Below, piece by piece: positions 49,476 to 63,546 of a DNA stretch of 64,000 nt (its first letter is position 1; each line of letters opens with the position of its first letter). Under the pieces are notes generated by a model. It saw only the letters and a program-made list of their open reading frames with translations. It was not told the origin of the DNA and ran no database searches. Position numbers and translations under genes: made by a program. Origin of the DNA: Anarhynchus alexandrinus (taxonomy: Eukaryota > Chordata > Aves > Charadriiformes > Charadriidae); NCBI GenBank assembly GCA_008711295.1, contig VUYV01000003.1:10495148-10559147 (forward strand), in the 5' to 3' direction.

Positions 49476-52400
49476 CCGCTCTGCTGACCACTGAAGCACA
49501 GCACTTGGAAGATTTAAGGAAAGAGAAAGCTAGCAAAAGATGCAGTATAGGATGAGAGAAGCTCTCTGCTGGCCAAGCCTGAGTTTCCAAGGCAGGTAAA
49601 TGGAGCACATGTAGGTACCTAAGTGCTCAGTGGTCACAGCTCATAGAAAGGCAGGGTCCAAATCAGTGAGTCTCAGCAGTCGTTCCCATACACTGTTCCC
49701 AAACCCTTTGTGGAACAGGAATAGTTGAGATAGGTGAGGCATTTCAAGTAACACACATGAGAGAAAAATACTATCTGGTTGCAGACAGGAGAAGAAAGAT
49801 AAGATTTATCAGAGTCTCTCAATATCTCCGAAGAGCTTTTCTGACAATTTCAGCTGATTCTGACCGCGTTGGCCATGGTACGGCACCTCTGTCCCAGCAG
49901 CGCTGCGTGTCACTCCCTTGGCACAATGGGCTCTGTTTACCTTGCACCGTATGAATGCTCTGTAAACACGTGTATATGTAAGTGCAGGTTGTTACATGCA
50001 CTTACTCCTTGAAGCAACTAAGAGCAACTGTTGGGTCACTATTTGCATGAAGAATGTGTGTGGGTTTATCATTATGCAAAAGGTATCAGACACACCTGCT
50101 AGAACAAATGAAACATTTCTAGAAAAAAAACCCCAAACCTGCCTTTCACTGTAGTGAGTATCTGCAGTCTTTTCTCTTGCACGTTGCACCATTTCACCAC
50201 ACTTGGAACGTCAGTACTGGCTTGGGAAAGTTTTTGCCGCCCCATGTCATGCAACTCTTAAAACAAATGCTCGGGAAACAAATTAAATCTGAACAGAGAA
50301 TCCATCTAGCAAGGGAAAACTAAGGTTATGTCAACATAGTACAATGCTGCACAGAGCCAACGCATTAGTATTCCTAAGCAGCATTGTACATCTGGAGGTA
50401 GCTACATTAGGTAACTTCTTAAACTACCTCTGTACCACTGGTGCTTGCTTGTCAGAGCTCGGTGGTGATGCAGCTCAGCATCGTCAGAGCAGTCCTGTCT
50501 GTCCGGAATGGTGCTTGCGCTGGGGATACCCTGCCACATCTGTCTTTTAGGCTGTTCAGTAGCTCATGGTTATTTTTGATGGGAAGGGACATGTTCAGGC
50601 TGCCTGTGCAACCAGGCTCTTGTGTCCAGGAGAAGCAGCTGCCCCTGGGTCCCAGCTCCCTGCGAGGGCAGTCCTTGGCAGGAGTCCCCACCAAACCCCG
50701 GGGCAGCATCATGCGGCATTGAGGAACATACCCCACTTTCCTCTCCCCCTTTTGTATGTATGAAAGGGGGTTGTCCTATTCTGGGAGTAAAAAAAATGCT
50801 TTGGAGGCTAAAGTTCAATTTACCCTGCCTACTTTTTATTTATTCTGCTGGCACTGTAGTAAATGTGGTCTCACCCACAGCCTCTCCATTTAGAAAGTCT
50901 ACACGGCTGTTGGGCCTTTCAAAAAAGCTCTGTCAATTGTGTTACATTGAATAAGAAAATTGGAGCTATCAATCATATACATATAAAAAGAATGAACAGG
51001 GTAGCCCTCCTGGGAATAAGCAATGAAAAAGCCAAGCGGTACAGAAGGCAAACCACAAGTGTTGTTCATTATCCTCATTATTTGAAGCACGTGAACAAGA
51101 ACCCACATGGACATCGAAATAGCAGTGACTATGAAATAAAAGGAATAGTGAAGGAGTGAATGCCAGTTCTGGATAAGGTGCAGTAAGCAGCAACATGTTC
51201 AATATATTAATACGAAAGATATAAAGAGAGTTCTGGCTGTCGTTACTGTTCAGTCTGTGTTGTTAGGCACTACATTTGCTGTGCATGGATGAAATGGGAT
51301 CCAATAATGGACACAGTCATAATAGGTAATTTACCTTTAGTGTTTCTTATTGCAAATGTAAGAATTTGCTTTGTATAGTATCTGTGCATTTGTGCATAAA
51401 ATTCTGAAACCTGTTTTCAGTCTCGTGAGAGTAATACATCTACAGACCCCTGAACCTGCTAAAGTAACCTCATATTTCTTAGCCAGTGCACTTGTGATCT
51501 GCCACTTCGTGTTGGTTTCCTCACCTGGATCACTTGTTATCCATCTAAGCACACTTCAGCTTGTTTTGGTTTTGCTCCCCCCACCCTCCCCAATCTTGAA
51601 CTGGGCTAGTGCTCAGACCTTTGGTGGAGAAAGAAAGATTTGAGTATAGTTTCTCAGTCTCTCTCTGAACTCAGAGGTCATTGTAAACATGGTTAACCTG
51701 TGCTGTCAAACACGGACTTTTGCTCATGTCAGTGAAAGAGAAGTAAGTGCCTTTATTGTTAATGTCAGGTTTATAAACTGCAACAGAAAGGGAGGATGAT
51801 GCTACCAAGGTAAAGGAAAGTAGAAAGATATATGTATATTGTGTGCATATATCCACTTACACCTGCACACAAAATGTGACACATATTTAGTGAAATCACA
51901 CCACAGTTTCCCAGGTGTATTGCTGAATGTAGGAATGAATAAATGAATAGGGAAGTCAGTAAGTCAAATGAATCTTTCAGGTCACTCCATTAAGGTCACC
52001 AATTTTGCATTTTTTGGCCAGTGGAGGGATCTCTGAAATGAATTTGTCCTACTATTTTATTTACAAAAACCAAGGCCTTGGTCTTGCAAAGATTAGCACA
52101 CCTGCTTCTGGTTAAGCATGTAAGTAATCCTAGGGAATTCATTGTGATTCTTTGCATACTTAAAGTTCTGCATGTTTTATATCATCAGATCAGGCACCCC
52201 CCATCGCTGCACACATATCTGTGTATGACAAAATGAGTTGAGTGTCAGCCCTCTTCTCTGAAAGGCAGTGTCATCTGCTCAGGAACCGATTGGCAATACT
52301 ATTGAAAAATGGAGAGTAGGCAAAATAAGCATCAGAAACCTGCAGTGCTACAAAAAAAAAATAATTAGAGATGAACATAAGGAGAGCTATTCAAGTCATA

Positions 52401-55400
52401 CAGACTGATAAATCAAGTTCTTCTCATCCTCTTTATAGGTTACAAGAAAGGATACAAAATAGCATAAAAAGTGTACATTTATTACAACCCACATAATGTA
52501 TGTTGTTTTCCTACCATGCTCTTGTGGCCTGGCAGGTATCTCTTCTGCTATAGCATCTGGCTAGGAAAGAAAATGAACTGGTCTTTGCTGTAGTTTCTTG
52601 CCCTTCGAAACAGAACATAAAAGGAGCAGATGCACGCAGCCTAGCTCGTTGCTGGCATTGGTAGTGCAGCGTGTTCCCCAGTGGGGTAGCACCCGTGCCG
52701 TTGCGTTCTCCACAGATACCATTGACAAACGGTATTGAGGGATGTGCAGGGAAGTCTGGAGGAATCACCTGGCTTTGTTAAACTGTTTGATGGTGAGCCT
52801 ACGTTTCTCTGTAGAAAGCTAAAATTGGGCGGAAAGGCAGTGAAGGGGAATTTCACATTCTGCCTTTGGTACAGTTCTTTGTGTTTTCCAGCTGACAACA
52901 CAAACAATGAAAAATAGTTGAGTTCTTGCTTGCTTTCACTCAAAAGCATTAAATCCTTTAGTCTTTCAAACAGCCAGATCAGCTCCATTACAACATTTAC
53001 ATTTCATTCCCCTAGCTTGGATTTTTATGTAGAAAGTTCTCAGTGGTTAAATGGCACCGATCATCCATGATCTTAAAATCACACCTGCAATCACTACAGG
53101 TTCCCTCTGCACTTAGGAAGCTCATAAGAGGGCTAGAAAGTGCTGGTCTAGAAATATCCCCTGTTCAGATTACAAATACTATGTTAGCTTTGATTATAAA
53201 GGGATGGAAGGATTATACTGGTGCATCTTTGTGGATTTATCACTAATGTGATGATGGTTTACTATATTTTTAACTACTCTGCTTTTCCTATGTATGTTAC
53301 ACAAGTTACCACTGTTTCACCCCTTAACACCTGTGAGACATTTTTCCATTTGGCCATTTTGGTTTTATCCTAATAAGTCTAATTTGCTAACAATATATTA
53401 GCTGGTTTTTCTTGCCTCTGAATTTTGGGGATGAACCAATGTGGTCAACTTCTCCCATTGCATCCCTTGGTACAAGGATTCCTTTCTTCAACTCTTCCCA
53501 TCTTCTTTTCAAATGATACCCTGCTACTATCTCTTGATGGAAACTTCTGCAACACAGTCCAGGGAAAGGGAAAGTCCCCCACATTCAAGTACCAGAAGTA
53601 CCTTCTCAAAAATGCTCTCATGGACTTATTCTTAATGCAGATCACACAGACAGAAATCATCCTCTCTTTTAGGCCTAATTACATCCCTTATATAAGTGGA
53701 GCCAGCTGTTTTTTTTTCCAGCTTCTTCAATTCCTAGAAGGTTACTCTAGCTCAGTGCCTATCAGGTTACTGTTGCCAAGGAGTTTACAGCTGTACTCGG
53801 AGAAGATAATCTACTATCAGTCATCTCATCTGTATGATCACATGTAAACTTGGTTTCTCGAGGACTGCTCTTTTTGCCATTTCTGACATGCTGCCCTCCA
53901 TCACCTGGGTGTTCTTGAAATCAAGAAGTTACTGGCGCACCCAGGACAAGACCTCATACCCAAGGAATGCACTCGTAGCTTAGCTTCAGCAGTGATGGGG
54001 GGTGATAGGGGTGAGGCGGCTTTTCTTCTGGCTCTGAGCCATCATCCATGTAAAAAGCATCCTCATGGTATAGGGTGTTTAGAGGAAGGAAATGCATCTG
54101 ATTTTCCGGTTCTTTATTATGCCAGTCATGTTGGAGGGCTTATTTTGAGCTGTGGTAGGAAACCTCTTTTTCTATTCACCAGAAAGTGTTTAGACAGTTT
54201 GAAGAACTCTTGTCTCCCTTCCTCTATTTGAGCTCAAGTCTTCAATTAGATGTAATTGAAAAAGGTAGAGTAAATGGCAGGTGCCTGCCTCTTTGGAAGG
54301 CGTAATTATGACTAGCTTGCAGACTTGGAATTTTGATGACTGAATAAATAAAGAAGACAGATGTGTTTGTGTACACACCGACAGCAGTATTGACAGGATG
54401 ACACAGGGACGTTTGTAGCTCTGTAGTCTGTAGAATGAGGGGAAAAGTGAGGGGTTTGGGCTACTTTCCCCCTCTTATTTAGAAAATGAGCATCTGTTCT
54501 CTCTCTGTTCATGTCTATGGATGAGGTGAATTTCTACTGTGCCTATGAAAAATAATAACAGCCGTAGTTGGGACTTAGGCATTGATTTGTGCTAGTTAGA
54601 GGATTCCCATTCACCATATTCAATAAGAGGTCTTCTCTTGTATTTCTACATCCATTTTTACTGTCTTTTATCTTCTCAGCATTCTGCAGGTAAGAAATGA
54701 CCTTGAATCTGATTAGAAATTGGAATGTGTTGCCAGGTAATCCTGTCTCCTAAAATCAAAGGTATTCCACAAAAAAAGGGCTATGCAAGAGACTTCCATC
54801 TCCTTTAAAAGCACCGTCATAGCCACGTTGCTGTGTTGCATTTTTATCAATCATTTGAAAAAAAAAAAGAATAGAAAATAAAGGCTGGGACAAGTATTGC
54901 TTGGAGTGGAGCAATAGAATATTTGGGTAACCAAGTTCTTTACAAGGTCTTCATGCTCCCTCTGCCATGGCTTGCAGGTGCTGGTGATACTGGGGTAAAC
55001 CAGGTTTTGCTAACAAACCAGCTGAGAACAAGCTGTTATCTAATCTATAGCTTAATAAAATATTGATGCTTCTAAGACATTAACCATCTCTTCATATATT
55101 ATTAACTTGCCTATCATTATTGTATCTGATATCAAAAAATGTTCTCAAAACAGTGTTTGGTCAGCGGTCCTCTATTTTTTTCATTATCTTGTGTGTTACA
55201 GATTCGTGTACTCATGTATTCTGTTGTTGTATTCTTTGCACGCAATCACAGCATGGTCACTGTTGAAAATGACTCACCATTTTTGAATTTACAGAGGCCA
55301 TGTGAGAAAACTGCTGGGTATATTTTTAACACATTTCTTGAGCTCAGTTCAAGAATGGCGTGTTAGTTAAAGATAACTTCTCTTACAGTCTGTAACACAG

Positions 55401-58400
55401 ACTTCATACACAGTTGGACTTTGCTAGACCTCTGATGCTGCACATGCCGCCTGGAAGGGGTTCTGATTTGCTGTATTTTATAACTTTCTTCTCTTTCCCT
55501 GATATGTGAGCTTAAGTAGCCAGTATGTAAATTAAAGTAGTTAGCATGATGATTATAGAAGTTTTGATGGTGTATGTAGGGCTGGGGGACTTCAGCATAA
55601 GGACTGATAACATAAGAGGGTCTTTATTTACTTGTCAGTTGGGAATTTGCCTCTGTTGTAAATACAATTTCTTATGAACAGTATCTGAGAAAGCCCACAC
55701 AAAGGCTGGTTAGGATTGCCTAAGGAAACAGCTTTACTCATCTATTTATTCTGCAAAAAAACCTCAATGGACATGGATATGCTTTCATTGCTCCCTAAGG
55801 AATAATAGAGGAAAAGAAAACACCTAAACTGAGGGTAAAATGTCTAAGCAAATAGTGAAGGAGAAAGGAACAGAAACAGTTTCAAACAGAATGTCTCTTT
55901 CTATGTTAGACTATTACGGTTTTTTTAGACTGTGCGTTTTTTGAATTCAGCTATTCCCCATTAGCTCACACTTCATTTATGTTTTCCTCCTCTATTCAGC
56001 TCACTGAAATAGTTTATTTCTGTAGCTGAGTGTCCATGATGTTGTGTACTTGGGACCTTCAAATTGAAAATACTTTCATACTTCTCTTTCCTTCAACTAA
56101 AACAAAGGCTCTTGTCTGTGAGACATCTGGTTTCTAATCACCATACCCACTATTGTGGGCTCCTTTGTTGTGTTTTATAGACCTGCACAGTCCCATTTGC
56201 CTTTACACGCTTGCACAGTGTGCACTGTTGGCTCTAAAAAAGCTATTTTGACATATGTCCTGTTTCTACCATGTATCTGGAATGATTCCTCGGATAACTT
56301 CCCCACGCCCTCTGCCAGTTTTACACTGAATGCAGAAAGCACTGAAATATATCGATGTCATGAGGTTTATTGTTGGGGAATTAGCTCACTTCTGCCTCTG
56401 ACAGTTTGGTCTTGCAGCTCAAAGCTATTCTTCTTTCTGTCTTCATTTTAATAAGAGCTCTTCTGGTGCTGCATGCTCAAAGAATATAATGCAGATCATT
56501 GCTGTGAGAGCTCAGTTCAGCTTTATTGCTTTAGATGATAAAGTAACTGCCCATTCCATGCATTGCAGAGTAGTAATCTAGAAGATGGGAGCATGTGCTT
56601 AAAATTTCTGCATGTGGTACTAATTCTTGATTACAGCCCTCCTCTTACTGCAAGCACTATAGCTAATGTATAGCATTAAATTTTTACATAGGACATGAAC
56701 AACAGGTGCATTTAATAAAAAGGAATTACATTTGCTGTCTAAGGTCATCTTCCTGTCTTGATTGGTGTGAAGTAACCCTGGATAGTTCATTGCCAGAGGA
56801 GCTTTTCCTTCTGATATGATTACGGTACATAGTAGTAAAGTAGCATTTTTATTTGTATCGTTTACTCTTGCTCCTGTTTCCTTTCATAAATTAAAAGAAG
56901 GCAGCGCCCTCCCCTCCCTCAATTTGCAAATAAAGCTGCCTCTGTATCACAAAGGCAATAGCACAGTTATCTTTGTCATTGGTTGTACCTCTTCACAACC
57001 CTCGCTGCTACCAGGATGTCAGCTAAGCGTGCCATATCACGCTACTCTGAAGCAAGGAAAACTGTGGTGTGAAGATAAAAAGGACTGCAAGGAAGGAGGA
57101 AAGGGAAATGGTTTCCACCAGCTCTTATTTAATTCTTCTATTTAATTTTAAAATTATTTTTCCTAATATTAAAATAAAAAAATGTTAACATTGATTTTTT
57201 TTTCACCCCTTTGGTCTGCTTAAGGAGAGGAGAAAAAAGAGAATAGTTTTAAAGTATAAAGAACTGGGATTAAATGGGCAGTGCACATCGATCCATAGTG
57301 TGGAAGTTATGTATGTACACTGTTGTAAGGTCTAGCCATCTTCTTATATGATTTAGAGAGCCAGGGACCGTGAGGGGGAGCTGCAGGGGAGAGTGCATGT
57401 GAATAAGAAAGGAGACAAATACAAGGTCTCATACCACAATAGTGCGTTGCAGCTATTGTCCTGGAGCCATGAGTCAGAAGTGACCTACTTTCGTGAACTC
57501 TTTTGTATTATTATGAAAGATTTTGAAGAAAAAAATATGCTTATATCAAAATATAATTCAAAAGCTAACGAAAATAAAAGTCACTGTTCAGATAACAAGA
57601 AAACTTGCATCTTCTGGAGTTCAAACAGCTGTGAAGACCTAAGTGTATCAGCCACAGCTTAAGAAATGAACCAAACTTCAGTGAAAAGATTGCAGTTGGG
57701 CTAAAAAAGATATTCTTCCAGTCCATATATGTGGCATGTCCATTTGCTCTTCAAGTCCATTTTGGGCTGATGTTGTGGGCTGTTGTGGGGCAGTGGAGTG
57801 CACTTGGGTACTGCTTCCTTCCCTCATGGGTCTGGTCTGTGTGCACTTATGACATACCTCTGGTCCGTTGACTCCATGCCCAGAGATCCAGTTTCTGCCA
57901 GCAAAAACCCTCTGCTAGAGTGTTCATATCAAATACGCATCAAGAGCAAAAAAAATTATCTTAAAAATTAGAAGCATATATATAGAAATTCTTTAGTAGT
58001 ACCTCATCCAGAAGAAGTAAGGAGATATTAAAAAAATGAAGATTCATTATATGGTATGTTGGAATGAGTAACATTTTGAGTTGTGCAACATGCCATGCAG
58101 TGAAGAAGCATGTAACAAGCAGAATGTGACTGATATGACACAAATGATCATCAGTTTTGATGCAATCTGGAGCTTTGCCAGTTAAACTTTTGATGAAACA
58201 CTTGATTCTGATGATGTTCTCATGATGTGTAAAAATATCCCCTATTATACAATATAAACTATGCATTGCAGTAGCTCATGTTCCAATAATGACTTTAAAC
58301 CATCATGGGAATTCACCGGTTCCTTCGGAAATTGGTGTTCCAGTAGTAATTTTCTCACATGTAATTATAAAATTATTCACCTGAAATATTTTTTTCTGTA

Positions 58401-59261
58401 TGATGCCAGAACTGCTGTAAAAATTTTGCATTTTCAGTAGGAAAAATATACTAATTTTCTAATTAAAAAAAAAAAGAATGAGAGAAGTGTTTCGATGAAA
58501 TGACTGGTTAGCAGGAAAGAAAGCGATCGGTGGCCTCCCCAAAAATAGTGAACTGGTTTGTCTCTAGCAGATGTATCCAAGCAGTGTGCCTCTAATCACA
58601 TTCAGGCACCAAGTCACTGGGTTTGCACACATTTTCACGATTCTGGGCTGATTCTCAATTTGCTGATTAACTGTACCCACCGCTGTATAATGCTCTGACT
58701 GAATGTAATGTGCACTTGTTCCCTTAAGCAAAATTATTAAATATCTGAAAGTGTCATTGATATCTGATGTAGAGAACATCTTTTATGTCCTTTGATTCAC
58801 AGTCATGTTCTGCTGCTAGTATTTCTGGCATAGGCATCCAAGCCTTAAAGGATTGGTTACCCCTGTTTAGACAGCACGTGGGTAATTAATAATCCATGAA
58901 AGAGTTCTTTTCTGTTTCATGTGATCTGTTGCGTACACATGCACACGCTTCAGCTAATATTAATTCCATAGAATAGGAAAATCACTCTTTGGATGTCTAA
59001 CAAAGCTGTTCCACCCCACACCCAATTTCCATATCGAGATATTTCAGAGGATTGTTGTTCCCTAAGGTGCTCTGCTGTGTTGCTACTCTAGTTCTTGAAA
59101 ATCTCTGTCAAGATGCTTTCTCTCTCTTGCAAAGGGCAACACCTGGCACCTTATCGGCAACCAACATGCAATACTATTTCTTTCAATACAGTTTGCCATC
59201 TCTTTGTTTCCTCCCAACCTCGCAGAAATTTTGACTGCAGTATTTTCATTGTGCACTCTGT
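49476..59261. other. Unique AT-rich non-coding sequence
   Basis: Nearly 10 kb without a recognisable gene, RNA or repeat family. The longest open frame (140 codons, plus, 53425-53847) overlaps open minus-strand frames and has no recognised motif. The minus-strand frames at 53660-53387 look mildly protein-like but lack splice support. Short A/T homopolymers occur at about 54859-54871 and 57197-57204. Confidence 0.45.
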
Positions 59262-59303
59262 TTTATTTCTGGTTTTGTTTTTTATTTTGTTTTATTTTAT
59301 TTC
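59262..59303. repeat. TTTTA/TTTTG simple repeat
   Basis: Units of TTTTA and TTTTG repeat (TTTTGTTTTTTATTTTG, then TTTTATTTTATTTCC). This is a simple pentanucleotide-like tract. Confidence 0.7.
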
Positions 59304-59550
59304 CTGGAGCATTTTAGCAAGTTCTTAGGAGTTTTCTGCGTTACAGCCATTGGCATGGTATTATACTGCCCTGACAATGTGTCTGCAGTCATTTCCTGTT
59401 CCAAGTACTGCCGTATCTCTCATTATATCACTGTGCGTAGTTCTTGCCAGGAAAAAAGGGTCTCAGATTGATTTTTCATAGAAAAACATGGATATATTTA
59501 TTTGGTTTGCTACTACAAATATTCTTCCTCTAGGTTGTGACCGGGTGAAT

Positions 59551-59625
59551 TCCAGGCCCATTGAGGCCAATGGAAATCTGGCACTTGGCTTCAGTGGAGC
59601 CAGGATTTCCACCCAGATTTTTGCC
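59551..59625. repeat. Possible ancient amniote interspersed-repeat fragment
   Basis: CCCATTGAGGCCAATGGAAA and GGCTTCAGTGGAGCCAGGAT followed by TTCCACCC resemble a diverged motif (CATTGACTTCAATGGGA / TTCAGTGGAGCCAGGATTTC style) often seen in old CR1/L3-like or related amniote repeats. The family is from memory of this motif only, and the copy is short and diverged. Confidence 0.3.
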
Positions 59626-62600
59626 TGTTTGGAGAATTAGAACTGACAATGATTGTTGACAAAAACCCTGGAACAACACAGCAATTTTTATTATTATTTT
59701 TTTTAAATAACACGATTCAGTCACTTCTGCTACTATCAAATAATGACTTTTTCAACACTGCGTGAAAGCAATTCAAACAACTAAGCCTTATGTTTTGCTT
59801 GGCTTTTCTTTTAAATCATTACCTGTTGTTATTTGTGTGATGATAGGATCAAGGAGTCCTAGCCACAGATAAGAACCTCGGTGTTGTATAAACAGAGAAA
59901 GAAAACACAGCCTCCTTCAGGCTTGCCAAATAAGTGCTTACCGAGAGATGAGGGAACATGGGAAAACACTACGACTACACTGATCAGTACATTAGGCTGC
60001 GCATTGGCACCCCGGGAGCCTCTTCTCAGGCTTTTCTAGGTGTGATGGCAGAGGAGAGCTTTGGGATGTGTTTTGAGGACTACGGAGGAGATCTGTGCTG
60101 GCATTGATGGGTATTTCTTTCAAAACACGAAGAAAAGAGAAAGGTGTGTGAAACACTTAGAAAGCTGGTAGGGGAGGCTGGGGTTATGAGCTGCTGCCTT
60201 TGATGGCCAAGAGAAGAATGGAGGTGAGGGAAGAACAAGTCTGGGAAGGGCAGGGAATCATCTGTGAAGCAGTAATGGCAGTAACAGCAGGACCGGTGAG
60301 ACTGCATGGCCTCTCCTCAGGAGAAGAAGCGATCTCAAATCACCTCTCCTTTCTGCTGTTGTCCTCAGTGTGGCTTCTTAACACACCCCTCTGGTGTTTC
60401 TAGTGTTGGTTGTATTCACAGTCCAAAATTCAGAGGCTCAAATCAAATAAATGTCTGTATCCAGACACTTTTCTCACACCGTCAACAAGTACTTTTGGAA
60501 CTGGATGTAGCCCAGCTGGAAATAAGATGCGAACAGATTTTCTTGCAAGATTTCTCACACAGACAGCTTTTGGCTGGGTTGGAGACATTTTGAAAGAAGT
60601 ACTTTTTCATCCTATTTCAGCATTTCTTCATCCAGTCAAAGCCAGGAATTGCAGGTGACAATAGTTTTAAAAGAGAAAGAGACTGAAACGTAATTGCAAA
60701 GCTACAGTAAGTGACACAATAGAAATATGATAAGCAGGTCTTTTTATTTGAAAAAGAGTAATGGGGGTTTTAGACAACCTGTGATATGAATGAAGACTCA
60801 AACAGACCACTTCTTCACTGCAACCCATGGCTCATCTTGATTTAATATACATGGGTCCAAACCAGACCCCTGCCCCTAAATATTTTTAAATTTTGTGGCT
60901 GTTTGAAATGTCCACCTGCATTAGATTTTCTATATAATGAGAGTAGGCAACTCATCTAAAGTCAAATCTAACTAAGAGTGCAGCAAAATCCAGGAGCACA
61001 GAAGTACCTTAGAGGCACGACTTCTTGGTGAAGAAGGGCTGAGAGACCGCCTGTACTTAGACACAGATGTGCTGCACGCAGTCACCAAGCGTATAGCCTA
61101 ACCTCTGCCTTTACAACTGCTGAGTGGAGTCTGTAGTTCAGTGTAGGTGTCTGAATCATGGATTTTGATGTTGAGGCTTGTGTCCCCCTCTATTTGACTG
61201 TCACAAGGTAGATCCCCCTTTCTTTTTCATCTCCAGTTTGCTTTGTTCTCTTCTTGGATCATGGTACTACTCTCCTTTGCCATTGCTCCTTTGGATTTTT
61301 ATTTCCTGCCTTACTTTTTCTAATCCCTTCCTACCTGAGCACTTTGGTCATGTAGGCGCTCTTTATAGGACCCTTTATTTTTTTGATAGCGGTGGGAAGA
61401 GGAGATAAATATTGTTCTTGTGTGTGAGCTTGGGTAAGCTTTATCGTGTGAGTTCTTGACTGCTAAGCCGTATTTCCTGCTGGCTTTGTTACCCTCAGCA
61501 GTATGTAACTTTCCTTCCTTTGTCCCATTCAAATTCGTACAAAAGAAATCAATTCAGAAAGCAGTTATGGGTTCATGATTTCTAAATCTTCCGCTTTCCT
61601 TCTTTTTCCTTACCTCACAAGTAGATTCTTTAACTTTATGAGAAAAATCACTTACTGCAGCTTATCTGTGCCATGCCAGAAGTGCTTAATACACATCTGC
61701 ATTTTCCCAATATGAATACTCCTGCCCTTTCTGGCCACAGCAGGTTAAGAGTCAAAAGTGCTGCTTCTGTGCTTGTGCAGCAGAGTGCCTGATATTACCA
61801 TGGGTAGAACTGGACAAGAAACAGCTTTCCTCTCCCACAGTTTGGTTTCAAAATCGTGTCTTTCATCCCAATTGCAATCAGTTGGAAATTTTTCCCTTGG
61901 ACTGTGGACTTATTTTTTTCCTATAACTACCGAGTAGCTAGGAAGATTTTTCAAACAAAAGTCCTTTTGAACCAAAATTGGCACCCGTGTAAACATTTTT
62001 TTTAATACAAACAAAATATTTTGTTGCTGTGGACACTTTTTCATTAATATTTTTCAAATTGTGAAATTTATCTACAAAGATTGTTTCCTGCAAAAAGAAA
62101 AAAGTATTTCTTTTTGACAAATGGGTGTTTTCTGAATGGGAAAGTTGTATCAAGAATTTCCAAAGTGGCTCCTCTACAGGCTTACCAATTTAGAATAGTC
62201 ATACATTAGAGAACTGCTTAAAAAACTTTAATTTCACTACTCAGTCAGTAGTAATACAGGGTTTTTTTCTAAAACCTGATCTCAAACTTCTTGTTGTCAA
62301 CCACTCTTGCATTTAATGGACTTCATGCCTGGAAAAATCAAAGTGATTGACAGATATTAGTAGCTTCACATGGTGTCTCCGTGGAGCTCAGTGAATTTTC
62401 TCAGTTTTCCAGATGTTGAACCTGAAGTATATCAAAGGTGAAGGGACTTGCTCAAGGACATGCTGCAGATCAGTAGTGAGATCTTGAACAGCAGCATCAC
62501 CTCATCAATAGACTTTGGCCTTCAGGGTACAGGACAGAAAATATAGCCCAGGACAGTAGTAATAATCTTAATGTTCAAGGTTTTTGTTCATCTGTGATTC

Positions 62601-63546
62601 CAACGGTGAGTACGAATTTATAACACATTAAGTGCAAGTGAATGCACAAGCTTATTAATAAAGTCCTGTGTGGGGCTTACTATTCATGCACACATGTTGG
62701 ATAATAAAGCACAGCTTCAGAGGGAGCAGCACAGACTTAGGAATCACCCGCTGCTCTGAAGGCATTTATAAAAGAACTGCTTTTCCCATGTGCCGGCTGT
62801 GCCAAACACTGACAACGGCTTCAGAGTCCCGACCCAGCCCCTGAGCCTCTAAGTAGTTTAAGCCCTTAAGGCACAGTTCTCAGTGCCACAGTTTCTTTCC
62901 AGTGGAGAAATAGCACTTAAAAACCCAGCAACCCAATAGCTGTAACACAAGCTACAGACTGTTACACTCACTCAGTGGGGTCACATCCTGAGCAGTTGTT
63001 TCAGCAAGAACATATTTCACGGTCCGTATTTCATCTAGACAAGGCTTTTAAAATCAGATGGGCTCCAACCAAATTTAGTTTGCTATCCTAGACTTTCCAG
63101 ATCATATATTTGGTAGCTGGGAAAAAATAAATATAATTGTACTTTCTTCAAAATGTTTGCCAGGCCCTTTCTGGCGAAGACAGTAAGGAGTTTACAGTCA
63201 ATCTGAAGTTAATACAGACTCCTATTAGTAAAGATATCAAACCTTTTCAAGCCAAGGCTTAAAATTACAGCTGTCCTCTTGCGCTGCTAGAGCTCCTGAT
63301 GTCTGAAGTCATCAGTTGTCAGTTGTGACCGTATTTTGGTGTCAGAAGCTGAACTAATAACTTCCTTGGACAATTTAAATGTTATGCTTTCTAAGATATA
63401 AGCAGTTCTGGGGCGTCTTAACTCCTCTAGTGCTCCAACTTTTTACACTGTCCCTGCTCCATTAGACAAATGAGTCACAAATTTCCCATGTATTTTGTCA
63501 TTCTGAGCAATATTTGCACGCCTCCTTTTTCTGGCAAGGGCAGAAC
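59626..63546. other. Unique AT-rich non-coding sequence
   Basis: No gene or repeat family is recognised. Overlapping short open frames at 60080-60658 on both strands carry no motif. Purine-rich sequence around 60120-60260 is compositional. Confidence 0.45.

Noticed and set aside
53425..53847. 140-codon plus-strand open frame with overlapping open minus-strand frames
   Set aside because: No recognisable motif, no convincing splice sites, and frames open on both strands; chance is the simpler explanation.
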